This document shows, in pieces, positions 26,566 to 34,738 of a stretch of 60,361 nt of DNA. Each line of letters opens with the position of its first letter. Within the stretch, counting starts at the first letter, position 1. Origin of the DNA: Terrabacter sp. 28 (GTDB lineage: Bacteria > Actinomycetota > Actinomycetes > Actinomycetales > Dermatophilaceae); the NCBI GenBank assembly GCA_000955875.1, contig JYOE01000001.1, positions 1-60,361 on the forward strand, in the 5' to 3' direction. Below the pieces are notes generated by a model that saw only the letters and a program-made list of their open reading frames with translations, was not told the origin of the DNA and made no database searches. A program made the position numbers and the translations under genes.

Positions 26566-27291
26566 TCACACCGCGGGCGTCGGCGCGGCGAGAGCGGCGA
26601 GGAAGGCGGCGAAGCCGTGCGGCGCACGACCCACGAGTCGGCCGGAGGTGCCGATGTGCACCGCGGCGCTCGCCACGCAGGCCCACCCGCCGGCGCGGAC
26701 GCGCTCGACGAGCCCGACGTCCTCGTGGGTGCGCACCTCCTCGAAGCCGCCGACGTCGTCGTACGCGGTCAGCCGCACCCCGAGGTTGGCGCCGTGCACG
26801 TGGGGATGCCCTTCACGCACCTCGTGGGTGGCCCACCAGCGCCGCGTCGTCGTGTCGTCGAGATCGCCGCGGAGGGGCTCGACGGTGCCGGTGACGAGGT
26901 CGGCCCCGGCGTCGGCGAGGCGCACGTGGTCGGCGAGCCACTCCAGTCCGACGACGCAGTCCGCGTCGGTGCTGGCGATCCAGTGCTCGTGGCGTCGCGC
27001 CTGTGGCGCGTCCGCGGTCGCGTGGGCGACGCCCGCCCGTCGCGCGGCTCCGACGTTGTTCCGCCCGACGGCGACGTGCTGCACCCACGCGTGGCGCGCG
27101 ACCACGGCCTCCGTGCCGTCACGGCAGTCGTCGAGCACCACGGTGACGTCGACGGAGACGTGCGGGTGGGTGAGGGCGAGGCGCCCGACGGCTTCGTCGA
27201 GCGCGGCGAGGGCGCGGGGGAGCAGCTCCTCCTCGTCATGGACCGGGACGACGACGTGCACGTGGGTCACGAGCACGGGTGCCGGCGTCAC
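26566..27291 (-). CDS. Glycosyltransferase family 2
   Basis: 241 residues from GTG 27291, which overlaps the upstream stop as GTGA. GT-A features: VHVVVPVHDEEELLPRALAA (about 8-27), then VVLDDCRDGTEAVV and the metal-binding STDADCVV (about 97-104), ending EDVGLVERVRAGG. No membrane helices are seen. The acceptor and donor are unknown. Its translational coupling to a PIG-L deacetylase/methyltransferase suggests that a sugar is added and an N-acetyl group removed on the same molecule. Confidence 0.87.
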   Translation of the reverse strand: MTPAPVLVTHVHVVVPVHDEEELLPRALAALDEAVGRLALTHPHVSVDVTVVLDDCRDGTEAVVARHAWVQHVAVGRNNVGAARRAGVAHATADAPQARRHEHWIASTDADCVVGLEWLADHVRLADAGADLVTGTVEPLRGDLDDTTTRRWWATHEVREGHPHVHGANLGVRLTAYDDVGGFEEVRTHEDVGLVERVRAGGWACVASAAVHIGTSGRLVGRAPHGFAAFLAALAAPTPAV

Positions 27292-28637
27292 GAGTCGGCC
27301 TGCCGGTGGGCCTTCGTGCTGGTGAGGACCTCGAGGCGGAAGTCCTCCTCGACGTGTGAGACGGCAACGGGGAGCGTCGACTCCGACCGCCAGATCTCGT
27401 GGACGCGGTCGCCGTCGAGCGGCCACCCCACGGCGTGGTGGCGCCAGTGGCAGAGCACGACGACGCCCTCCTCGGCCAGGCACGCCTCGACCTGGCGGGC
27501 GAGGCGGCGCAGTCGCACGGGGCCGAGGAAGTAGCCGACCTCCGAGACGACGACCACGTCGAAGAGCCCGGGGGGCCACTCCTCGGGCACGCTGTGGCGC
27601 AGCACGGCCACGTGGTCGTGGGCGTCCAGGGCTTCGCGCGCGGCGTGCACCGCCGCGCGGCTCTCGTCGACGACGACGAGCTCACGGCACCGTGCAGCCA
27701 GGGCGTCCGCCAGGGCGCCCACCGACCCGCCGATCTCCAGGCCACGGCCGAACGAACGACGCGGCAGCGCGGCCAGCGTCACGGCCCGCTTGCGCTCCTC
27801 GTACCAGCTCGAGCGGACCTGCCAGGGGTCCTCGGAGTCCTCGTGGACGCGGTCGAGGGCGTGGTCGAGCGGCAGTCCCGCGAGCACGAAGGTCTCCGTC
27901 GCGCGTTCGAAGTGCGCGATGAACCCGTCGTGCAGCAGGGCCTCGTCACCCGGCGACGGCGAGAGGGGCTCGAGCTGGGTGCGGTGCAGCGCCACCGCCC
28001 GCGCCTTGGCCCGCCGAACCTCCTCGCCCAGGGGCAGGACGCGCAGGCTGGGCCACGGCGCGTCGGCCGGGTCGCACCAGTGCCACAGCCACACCGGGTA
28101 CTCCCACAGTGTCGCGTCGGTGCGCCGGGCGGCGATCCCGGCCGCGAGCCCGGCCGCGTCGTGGTCGGAGTGCCCGTCCCGTCGCCACGGGGCGACCAGC
28201 AGCGTCTCCTGGCCTGCCTCACCGACGACGCGGACGACCTCGGCGACCATCGCCTCGGCGTGCTCGTCGAGCGCTCCGTCGGGCAGCCCGACCCGGTGCA
28301 GCCGAGCGCCGGGAGCGAGCACCGACAGTGCCGCGCGTGACTCCTCGACGCGCCGCGCGGCGAGCTCGAGCGGCGTCACCGTCACCGAGCGAGGGTGCGA
28401 CTGCTCACCGTCGGTGAGCAGCACGACGTCGACCGCGACACCGGCCGCGTGCGCCGTGGCCATCAGCCCACCGGCTGCCAGCGTCTCGTCGTCAGGGTGG
28501 GGGGCCACCACGACGACGCGGCGCACGTGGTCGGGCAGCGCCAACGGGCGCGCCGACCCCCATTCAGGGCGGGCTCGCCAGTCCTCCTCGGGGGTGCCCG
28601 GGTCGGTGTGCGCAAAGACCGGCCGAGCGACGCTCAC
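27288..28637 (-). CDS. Bifunctional PIG-L (LmbE) deacetylase / SAM-dependent methyltransferase
   Basis: 449 residues. The N-terminal PIG-L domain has the zinc motif PHPDDE (about 46-51) and the second ligand set in GHSDHDAAG (about 157-165). From about 250 a class I methyltransferase begins (GRGLEIGGSVGALADALAAR for motif I, VVVDES for motif II, VVVVSEVGYFLGP for motif IV). Start is GTG 28637, overlapping the upstream stop as GTGA. PIG-L enzymes hydrolyse N-acetylglucosamine linkages, as in mycothiol or lincomycin-type pathways. Fusion to a methyltransferase and coupling to GT2 and an acyl-CoA dehydrogenase-like gene suggests one multi-step route to an unknown modified glycoconjugate. Confidence 0.9.
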   Translation of the reverse strand: MSVARPVFAHTDPGTPEEDWRARPEWGSARPLALPDHVRRVVVVAPHPDDETLAAGGLMATAHAAGVAVDVVLLTDGEQSHPRSVTVTPLELAARRVEESRAALSVLAPGARLHRVGLPDGALDEHAEAMVAEVVRVVGEAGQETLLVAPWRRDGHSDHDAAGLAAGIAARRTDATLWEYPVWLWHWCDPADAPWPSLRVLPLGEEVRRAKARAVALHRTQLEPLSPSPGDEALLHDGFIAHFERATETFVLAGLPLDHALDRVHEDSEDPWQVRSSWYEERKRAVTLAALPRRSFGRGLEIGGSVGALADALAARCRELVVVDESRAAVHAAREALDAHDHVAVLRHSVPEEWPPGLFDVVVVSEVGYFLGPVRLRRLARQVEACLAEEGVVVLCHWRHHAVGWPLDGDRVHEIWRSESTLPVAVSHVEEDFRLEVLTSTKAHRQADS

Positions 28638-29692
28638 CACGGTGGCCTCGTCACGTCGTCGTGGCGCAGCAGCGTGCGGCCGAGGTTGGCCGCGTCCCGC
28701 TCCGCGTGCTCCTGCCGCACGTACAGCTGGAGGTCGGCGACGCGACGTGCGTGCTCCTCCTCCAGCGCCAAGGGGGCGGGGCCGGTCGCGTGGGCCACAC
28801 GAGCGAGCACGTCCTCCGCCGCGGCGGCGACGACCCGGCGTACGCGGAGGGCCAGCACGGCGCCGTCGGTGCCGTCGGCGCGACCCCCGTCCACCACGGA
28901 GGCGGCGTCGGCCAGGACGGCGCGGGCCGCCCACAGCGACGTGTCGACGGCGCCGACGTGCATGAGCGCCACCTGGTCGGGCTCGCGGCCGCCGCTGACG
29001 AGACGTCGGGCGACGCCGACTGCCCCGCCGAACCAGATGGCAGCGACTCCCATTCCGCCCCAAGCGAATCCGGGTCTGTCGAGATACCAGCCAGAAGGCC
29101 CGACCGGTTCTGCCGGGGCACCCTGGAAGTCGACGGGGCCACTGGGCACGTCCGTCAGACCGCGCGCGGCCCACGTCGTCGCACGGACGGACACGTGGTT
29201 CGCCTCGCCCAGCGCGACGGCATACAGGCGTCGGGTCGAGTCGCTGTCCCACGCCGTGACGAGAGCGTGGCTCAACCGGTCGGCCAGGGAGCACCAGGGC
29301 TTCTCGCCGGTGAGCCGCACCGCGGTCCCGGAGCGCTCCGCGGTCAGGCGCGCCCCTGGTCCCTCCGCGGCGAAGACGCCCCACGTGGATCCGTCGGGGA
29401 CGGACGGCACCTCGTGGCCGCGGCTGCGTGCCTCGTCGAGGATCGCGAGCGCGTCGAGGTGCGGCTCGATGGAGCGCGCGGCCGTCAGGCTGACGGCCGC
29501 GACCGTGGCGAGCGACTCCCACAACGAGAGCGTGTCGCCCGAACCCGGGTGCGGGAACGCCTCCGGATGGCGGTCGAGCAGAGCGATCGCCCCGAGGGGG
29601 TCGGTCAGCTCGCCGGCGTCGCGCGCGAGCCCGTCGAGCAGCAGTCGTCGCTCGTCGGAGCCGTCCCGCAGTCGGACGGCGGCGCTCAGCAC
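28634..29692 (-). CDS. Acyl-CoA dehydrogenase-like flavoprotein
   Basis: 352 residues from GTG 29692, the only GTG/ATG that fits; the ribosome site is poor (GGGGCGG). The helical N-domain, the beta domain (GEKPWCSLADRLSHALVTAW, about 128-147; GGMGVAAIWFGGAVGVARRL, about 220-239) and the C-terminal helical bundle (RVAHATGPAPLALEEEHARR, about 305-324) match acyl-CoA dehydrogenases, but the family's catalytic Glu is not obvious. It is slightly short for the family. The downstream gene starts inside its stop codon, so it is translationally coupled to the PIG-L/methyltransferase; it may desaturate or oxidise a carrier-bound or unusual substrate rather than fatty acyl-CoA. Confidence 0.8.
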   Translation of the reverse strand: MLSAAVRLRDGSDERRLLLDGLARDAGELTDPLGAIALLDRHPEAFPHPGSGDTLSLWESLATVAAVSLTAARSIEPHLDALAILDEARSRGHEVPSVPDGSTWGVFAAEGPGARLTAERSGTAVRLTGEKPWCSLADRLSHALVTAWDSDSTRRLYAVALGEANHVSVRATTWAARGLTDVPSGPVDFQGAPAEPVGPSGWYLDRPGFAWGGMGVAAIWFGGAVGVARRLVSGGREPDQVALMHVGAVDTSLWAARAVLADAASVVDGGRADGTDGAVLALRVRRVVAAAAEDVLARVAHATGPAPLALEEEHARRVADLQLYVRQEHAERDAANLGRTLLRHDDVTRPPW

Positions 29693-29774
29693 GAACCGCC
29701 CCGACGGGCGTGCGGCACTGGCAGGACTTCGGTCACGCGCGTCACATACCCACGACCCGCAGACCGCTGCGCCC

Positions 29775-30986
29775 TCAGTCGGCGGCGTCCTCGGACCACG
29801 TCTCCAGGTGCACGGCCTCCGCGACGTGGCGCAGGGAGGCGAGCGTCTCGGGCGACATGGGCACGTCGGTGTCGGTGACGACGTAGCCGAGCTCGCCGCG
29901 GGTCGCGAGCGACTGCCCGACGACATTGGCGCCGGCCTCGGCGAGCGTCCGGTTGATCGACGCCAGCACGCCGGGGACGTTGCGGTGCAGCAGCGCCATC
30001 CGGTACGAGCCGTCGCGGGGTGCGGGGGCGACGTCGGGCAGGTTGACCGACAGCGACGTCGCGCCGCTCAGCATGTATGCCGTCAGCTTGCTCGAGACGA
30101 ACGTGCCGATCTCCTCCTGGGCCTCCTCGGTCGAGCCGCCGACGTGGGGGGTGAGGATGACGTTGTCGAGGCCGCGGAGCGGGGACTCGAAGAGGTCGCC
30201 CTGGGCCTTGGGCTCGACGGGGAACACGTCGATGGCGGCGCCCGACAGGTGCCCGCTGAGGATGTGCTCGCGCAGGGCGAGGTCGTCGACGACCATGCCG
30301 CGGGAGGCGTTGATGAAGACCGACCCGGGCTTCATCCTGGCGAACTGCTCCGCGCCGAACAGGCCTGCGTTGCCGGGCCGCCCGTCGACGTGGATGCTGA
30401 CGACGTCGGACTCCTCGAGCAGCTCCTCGAGCGAGCCCATGCGCTGGGCGTTGCCGTGGGCGAGGCGATCTGCCGTGTCGAAGAAGGCGACACGCATGCC
30501 GATGGCCTCGGCCATGTTGGACAGCTGGGTGCCGATGTTGCCGTAGCCGACGATGCCCAGCGTGCGGCCGCGGGTCTCGTAGGCGCCCTTGGCGGACTTG
30601 TCCCAGACGCCGTCGTGCATGCGCTGCGTCTTCTCCGGGAGGCGGCGCGCGAGGGCGAGGATCTCGCCGATGACGAGCTCGACGACGCTGCGGGTGTTGG
30701 AGAACGGCGCGTTGAAGACGCCGAGGCCCAGCTGGGTCGCGTGGGTGAGGTCCACCTGGTTGGTGCCGATGCAGAAGCAACCGATCGCGCGCAGGTCGGG
30801 CGCCGCGTCGAGGACGGCCTGGGTGACCTTGGTGTTGGACCGGATGCCGAGGACGGACACGCCCGCGAGGGCCTCGACGAGGTCGGCCTCGCCCAGCGAT
30901 CCAGGGCGGACCTCGACCTCGAATCCGTTGCGACGGAACGTGTCCGCGGCGACGGGGTGGACGTTCTCCAGCAGGAGTACCTTCAC
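29775..30986 (-). CDS. serA: D-3-phosphoglycerate dehydrogenase, ACT-domain type
   Basis: 403 residues, close to the 410 of the E. coli enzyme. Substrate-domain start MKVLLLENVHPVA; Rossmann motif GRTLGIVGYGNIGTQ (about 144-158); catalytic Arg in NASRGMVVDD (about 228-237), Glu in DVFPVEP (about 256) and His in LTPHVGGSTEEAQ (about 281). The C-terminal ACT domain (about 325-395, LHRNVPGVLASINRTLAEAG) gives serine feedback. It makes phosphohydroxypyruvate in serine biosynthesis. Start ATG 30986. It precedes the acyl-CoA dehydrogenase gene by 82 bases on the same strand but is likely a separate function. Confidence 0.95.
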   Translation of the reverse strand: MKVLLLENVHPVAADTFRRNGFEVEVRPGSLGEADLVEALAGVSVLGIRSNTKVTQAVLDAAPDLRAIGCFCIGTNQVDLTHATQLGLGVFNAPFSNTRSVVELVIGEILALARRLPEKTQRMHDGVWDKSAKGAYETRGRTLGIVGYGNIGTQLSNMAEAIGMRVAFFDTADRLAHGNAQRMGSLEELLEESDVVSIHVDGRPGNAGLFGAEQFARMKPGSVFINASRGMVVDDLALREHILSGHLSGAAIDVFPVEPKAQGDLFESPLRGLDNVILTPHVGGSTEEAQEEIGTFVSSKLTAYMLSGATSLSVNLPDVAPAPRDGSYRMALLHRNVPGVLASINRTLAEAGANVVGQSLATRGELGYVVTDTDVPMSPETLASLRHVAEAVHLETWSEDAAD

Positions 30987-31137
30987 GCTCTTCTCCCTAG
31001 GGACTTCCGGACGGTGCCCGGGTCCCGATCTCGTGATTGCTGTCGGTCGTGGTGGTGTCGGGGCTCAAGCGTGCCCCCAACGGCGGTGCAGCCGCAGTGC
31101 GGTGCGCTGGGTGAGACGGTGCGGGTGGTCTCGGTCA

Positions 31138-31812
31138 TCAGGCCTCCACCGTCGCCACGCGGGCGAGGCTCCGGACCAGCAGCCGTCCGGTGTGCTCGAG
31201 GTGGTGGCGCATCGCCCGCTCGGCCCCGGCGCCGTCACGGCGCAGTATGGCGGTGACGATCGGCTCGTGCTCGTCGCGGATCTCGCGCAGCGTGCGCCCC
31301 GCGGTCGTGGTGGGCGGCCCGAGCAGCGCCGTGGTCGCGCGGAGCCGGTCGATGATCGTGGCCGCGCGCTGGTTGCCGCCGGCACGCATGAGCAGGTCGT
31401 GGAGCGCGTGGTCGGCGGCCCAGAAGCTCTCCTCGTCGTCGAGCGCCGCGTCCATCGCCGCCAGGGTGTCGCGGATGGCGGCGTGCTGCTCGTCGGTGGC
31501 CTCCTCGGCGACCCGGCGGGCGGTGCCCGGCTCGAGGGCGAGGCGGATCTCGATGATCTCCTCGATGTCGTGGGCGCTCGGGGTCAGCACGCGGAAGCCC
31601 CGGTTGCGGTCGATGCGCACCAGGCCGGCCTCGGCCAGGCGCAGCAGGGCCTCACGCACAGGGCTGCGCGAGACGCCGAGCAGGTCGGCCAGCTGGTAGA
31701 CGGAGTACGTGTCGTCGGGGACGAGCTCGCCGGCGGCCACGCCCGTGCGCACCGCATCGACGACCGCGTCCGCGAGGGACGGGGCGTCGTGGGGGAGCAC
31801 GAGCTGGACCAT
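31138..31812 (-). CDS. GntR/FadR-family transcriptional regulator
   Basis: 224 residues from the ATG at 31812. The winged helix (YSVYQLADLLGVSRSPVREA, about 35-54) and an FCD ligand domain (about 80-210, with metal-type residues EIRLALEPGTARRV, DHALHDLL and HEPIV ... HH) put it with the FadR/LldR group that senses organic acids, often lactate or other 2-hydroxyacids. It is divergent from the D-2-hydroxyacid dehydrogenase gene at 31829, with only 16 bases between the start codons. No ribosome site precedes it; a -10 box sits 7 bases before the ATG, so the mRNA is probably leaderless. ATG 31821 and GTG near 31800 are other possible starts. Confidence 0.88.
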   Translation of the reverse strand: MVQLVLPHDAPSLADAVVDAVRTGVAAGELVPDDTYSVYQLADLLGVSRSPVREALLRLAEAGLVRIDRNRGFRVLTPSAHDIEEIIEIRLALEPGTARRVAEEATDEQHAAIRDTLAAMDAALDDEESFWAADHALHDLLMRAGGNQRAATIIDRLRATTALLGPPTTTAGRTLREIRDEHEPIVTAILRRDGAGAERAMRHHLEHTGRLLVRSLARVATVEA

Positions 31813-31814
31813 GA

Positions 31815-31826
31815 GTAACATGTTAC
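31815..31826. promoter_or_regulatory. Palindromic bidirectional promoter/operator, apparently leaderless both ways
   Basis: GTAACATGTTAC is a perfect 12-bp palindrome. On the plus strand it supplies TAACAT (31816-31821), 7 bases before ATG 31829; on the minus strand it supplies the same TAACAT (31825-31820), exactly 7 bases before ATG 31812. Each is a TANNNT -10 box at the right distance for a transcript starting at the A of the ATG. The palindrome is also a natural GntR dimer site, so binding would block both promoters. Confidence 0.7.
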
Positions 31827-31828
31827 CC

Positions 31829-34666
31829 ATGCCTGAGCTCACCACCGACGTGACCCGCGCGTTGGTCGGCGCCGGACTCGAGGTGCGGGCCGACGCCGGC
31901 ACCCGCAGCATGTACGCGTCCGACGCCTCGCTCTACCGCATCCTCCCGCTCGCCGTCGTCCGTCCCCGCAGCGTCGACGAGGTCGCCGCGACGCTCGCGG
32001 TGGCTCGTGAGACCGGCGTCCCGATCACCGCTCGGGGGGCCGGCACGTCCGTGGCGGGCAACGCGGTGGGACGCGGGATCGTCTTGGACTTCTCGCGCCA
32101 CCTGAACCGCGTCCTCTCGGTCGACCCAGAGAGTCGCACCGCCGTCGTCGAGCCCGGCACCGTGCACGCGGTGCTGCAGAAGGCGGCCGCACCCCACGGC
32201 ATACGCTTCGGGCCCGACCCGTCGACCCACCCGCGCTGCACGATCGGCGGGATGATCGGCAACAACGCCTGCGGCTCGCGGTCGCTCGCCTACGGGCGCA
32301 CCTCCGACAACGTCGCGGGGCTCGAGCTGCTCACCGCCGCAGGCACGACGCTCGTGACCGGCTACGACGCCGACGGCACGCCGTTCGCGAGAGGCGCCGA
32401 CGACGTGCTCTCGGGCGTCCGTTCGGTCATGTCGGGCCACCTCTCGACGGCTCGCACCGAGTTCGACCGGTTCGGTCGGCAGGTGTCCGGCTACGCCGCG
32501 CACCACCTGCTGCCGGAGCGCTTCGACCTCACCCAGGCGCTCGTCGGGTCCGAGGGCACGCTCGGCGTCATCACGGGCGCGACGGTCAGGCTCGTCGTCG
32601 ACGCCACGGTCCGCGTCGTCGTCGTGCTCGGGTTCGACGACATCGTCGCCGCCGGCCGGGCGGCCCCGGCCGTCGTCGCGCACGGGCCGACGTCCTGCGA
32701 AGGCCTCGACTCGCGCCTCATCGACGTGCTGCGCGCACGCCGAGGCGCCGACGCCATCCCGCCGCTGCCGACCGGGCGTGCCTGGCTCTTCGTCGAGTTC
32801 GCCGGTGAGGACGTCGACGAGGTCACAGCGCGAGCGCGGGCGCTCGTGGGGGAGGGCCTGGCCGTGGACGCCGAGGTCGTCGTCGAACCGGCCGTGCAGG
32901 CCCGTTTGTGGCGGATCCGTGAGGACGGCGCCGGGCTGGCCGGTCGCGCGCCCTCGGGCAAGCCGGCCTGGCCCGGCTGGGAGGACGCCGCCGTGCCGCC
33001 CGCGCGTCTGGGGGAGTACCTGCAGGCCTTCGACGACCTCGTGAGCTCGTACGGCATGACGTCGGCGCCGTTCGGGCACTTCGGCGACGGGTGCATGCAC
33101 GTGCGGCTCGACCTGCCGCTCGACCGGCCCGACGGCACCAGCGTCATGCGCGAGTTCCTCACCGAGTCGGCACGGCTCGTGGGAGGCTTCGGCGGCTCCC
33201 TCTCCGGCGAGCACGGCGACGGTCGGGCACGGTCCGAGCTGCTGCCGCACATGTACTCCGCCGACGCGATCGCCCTCTTCGGCGGGATCAAGCACGCCTT
33301 CGACCCCGACAACCTGCTCAACCCGGGGGTGCTCGTCGACCCCGACCCCGTGGACGCCGACGTGCGACCGGCCGGGCACTTCCCGGTGCGCAACCTCGCG
33401 ATGGCCTACCCGCACGACGGCGGCGACCTCTCCCAGGCGGTGCACCGCTGCACCGGCGTGGGCAAGTGCCGCGCCGACAACTCGGCCGCCGGTGGCGTCA
33501 TGTGCCCCTCCTACCTCGCCACCCGTGAGGAGAAGGACTCCACCCGAGGCCGGGCCCGGGTGCTGCAGGAGGTCGTCCGCGGCGAGCTGCCGTGGTCCCA
33601 CCCGGCGGTGCACGACGCGATGGACCTCTGCCTCTCGTGCAAGGGCTGCGCCTCGGACTGCCCGACCGGCATCGACATGGCGACCTACAAGTCCGAGGTG
33701 CTGCACCAGACCTACCAGCGCCGCCTCCGGCCCCGGTCGCACTACACGCTCGGCAGGCTGCCGATGTGGGCCCGTCTGGGCGGGCGCGTGCCCGGGCTGG
33801 CCAACCGGGCGCTCACGCTGCCGCTCGTCGGTGCGCTGTCTCTGTGGCTCGCCGGCGTCGACAAGCGGCGCTCCATCCCGGCGTTCGCCCGGCGTCCGTT
33901 CCGCCGCACCTTCCGACCCGCAACCTCCGACCTGAAACCCGTCGTGCTGTTTGCCGACTCGTTCACCGACGGTTTCTCTCCGGCGGTGGCGGAGGCGACG
34001 GTGCGCGTCCTGCGGGACGCCGGCTACGAGCCGCGCCTGCCGAGCGGTTCCGTGTGCTGCGGACTCACGTGGATCACCACCGGGCAGCTCGACTCGGCCA
34101 AGAGCATCCTGCGCCGCACGGTCGCGGCGCTCGCCGACGACGCGCGCGCCGGCGTGCCCATCGTCGGCATCGAGCCGTCCTGCACGGCGGTGCTGCGCTC
34201 CGACGTGCACGAGCTGCTTCCCGGCGACGAGGATGCCGCGCTGGTCTCGTCGCGGGTGCGCACCCTCGCCGAGCTGCTCGCCGAGACCCCCGGGTGGACC
34301 GCACCCGACCTCACCGGCACGACGGTCGTCGCCCAGCCGCACTGCCACCACCACGCCGTGCTCGGCTGGAAGGCCGACGCCGACCTGCTGAGGGCCACCG
34401 GTGCGGCCGTCGAGACGCTCGCGGGGTGCTGCGGTCTCGCCGGCAACTTCGGTGTCGAGATCGGCCACTACGACGTGTCGCTTGCCGTCGCGGACCAGAA
34501 CCTGCTCCCGGCCCTCGACGCGAAGCCCGATGCGGTCGTGCTCGCCGACGGCTTCTCGTGCCGCACGCAGGTCGCGGACCTTCGCGACCGCGACAGCCTC
34601 CACCTCGCGCAGCTGCTCGACCCCGCCCGTCGCCCGGGCAGCCAGCGGGCGCGGCAGGACGGCTGA
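31829..34666 (+). CDS. FAD-linked, Fe-S-containing D-2-hydroxyacid (D-lactate-type) dehydrogenase
   Basis: 945 residues from ATG 31829 (leaderless; longer upstream reading overlaps the divergent gene). FAD-binding PCMH domain at about 30-215 with GAGTSVAGNAVGRG, GGMIGNNACGSRSLAYG and GSEGTLGVITG; FAD-oxidase C domain to about 520 (HFGDGCMHVRLDLP, SGEHGDG). Then two 4Fe-4S motifs, starting CTGVGKC (about 540) and CLSCKGCASDCP (about 601), and two CCG modules (CCGLTWITTG about 743, CCGLAGNFG about 866). Such fusions oxidise D-lactate, D-2-hydroxyglutarate or glycolate and pass electrons to quinone or an electron carrier. The divergent GntR regulator is probably its control protein. Confidence 0.92.
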   Translation: MPELTTDVTRALVGAGLEVRADAGTRSMYASDASLYRILPLAVVRPRSVDEVAATLAVARETGVPITARGAGTSVAGNAVGRGIVLDFSRHLNRVLSVDPESRTAVVEPGTVHAVLQKAAAPHGIRFGPDPSTHPRCTIGGMIGNNACGSRSLAYGRTSDNVAGLELLTAAGTTLVTGYDADGTPFARGADDVLSGVRSVMSGHLSTARTEFDRFGRQVSGYAAHHLLPERFDLTQALVGSEGTLGVITGATVRLVVDATVRVVVVLGFDDIVAAGRAAPAVVAHGPTSCEGLDSRLIDVLRARRGADAIPPLPTGRAWLFVEFAGEDVDEVTARARALVGEGLAVDAEVVVEPAVQARLWRIREDGAGLAGRAPSGKPAWPGWEDAAVPPARLGEYLQAFDDLVSSYGMTSAPFGHFGDGCMHVRLDLPLDRPDGTSVMREFLTESARLVGGFGGSLSGEHGDGRARSELLPHMYSADAIALFGGIKHAFDPDNLLNPGVLVDPDPVDADVRPAGHFPVRNLAMAYPHDGGDLSQAVHRCTGVGKCRADNSAAGGVMCPSYLATREEKDSTRGRARVLQEVVRGELPWSHPAVHDAMDLCLSCKGCASDCPTGIDMATYKSEVLHQTYQRRLRPRSHYTLGRLPMWARLGGRVPGLANRALTLPLVGALSLWLAGVDKRRSIPAFARRPFRRTFRPATSDLKPVVLFADSFTDGFSPAVAEATVRVLRDAGYEPRLPSGSVCCGLTWITTGQLDSAKSILRRTVAALADDARAGVPIVGIEPSCTAVLRSDVHELLPGDEDAALVSSRVRTLAELLAETPGWTAPDLTGTTVVAQPHCHHHAVLGWKADADLLRATGAAVETLAGCCGLAGNFGVEIGHYDVSLAVADQNLLPALDAKPDAVVLADGFSCRTQVADLRDRDSLHLAQLLDPARRPGSQRARQDG

Positions 34667-34738
34667 CCCGCCGCCGAGCGAGACGGCATACGGCCGCGTG
34701 CATGAACTCGACCCCCGCCGAGCCGTCCTGCGCCCGGC

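Noticed and set aside
31823..34603. A 926-codon open frame antisense to the D-2-hydroxyacid dehydrogenase gene
   Set aside because: Long antisense frames arise from GC3 bias; the sequence is Arg/Gly/Pro/Val-rich without any family motif, while the plus strand carries clear FAD and Fe-S motifs.
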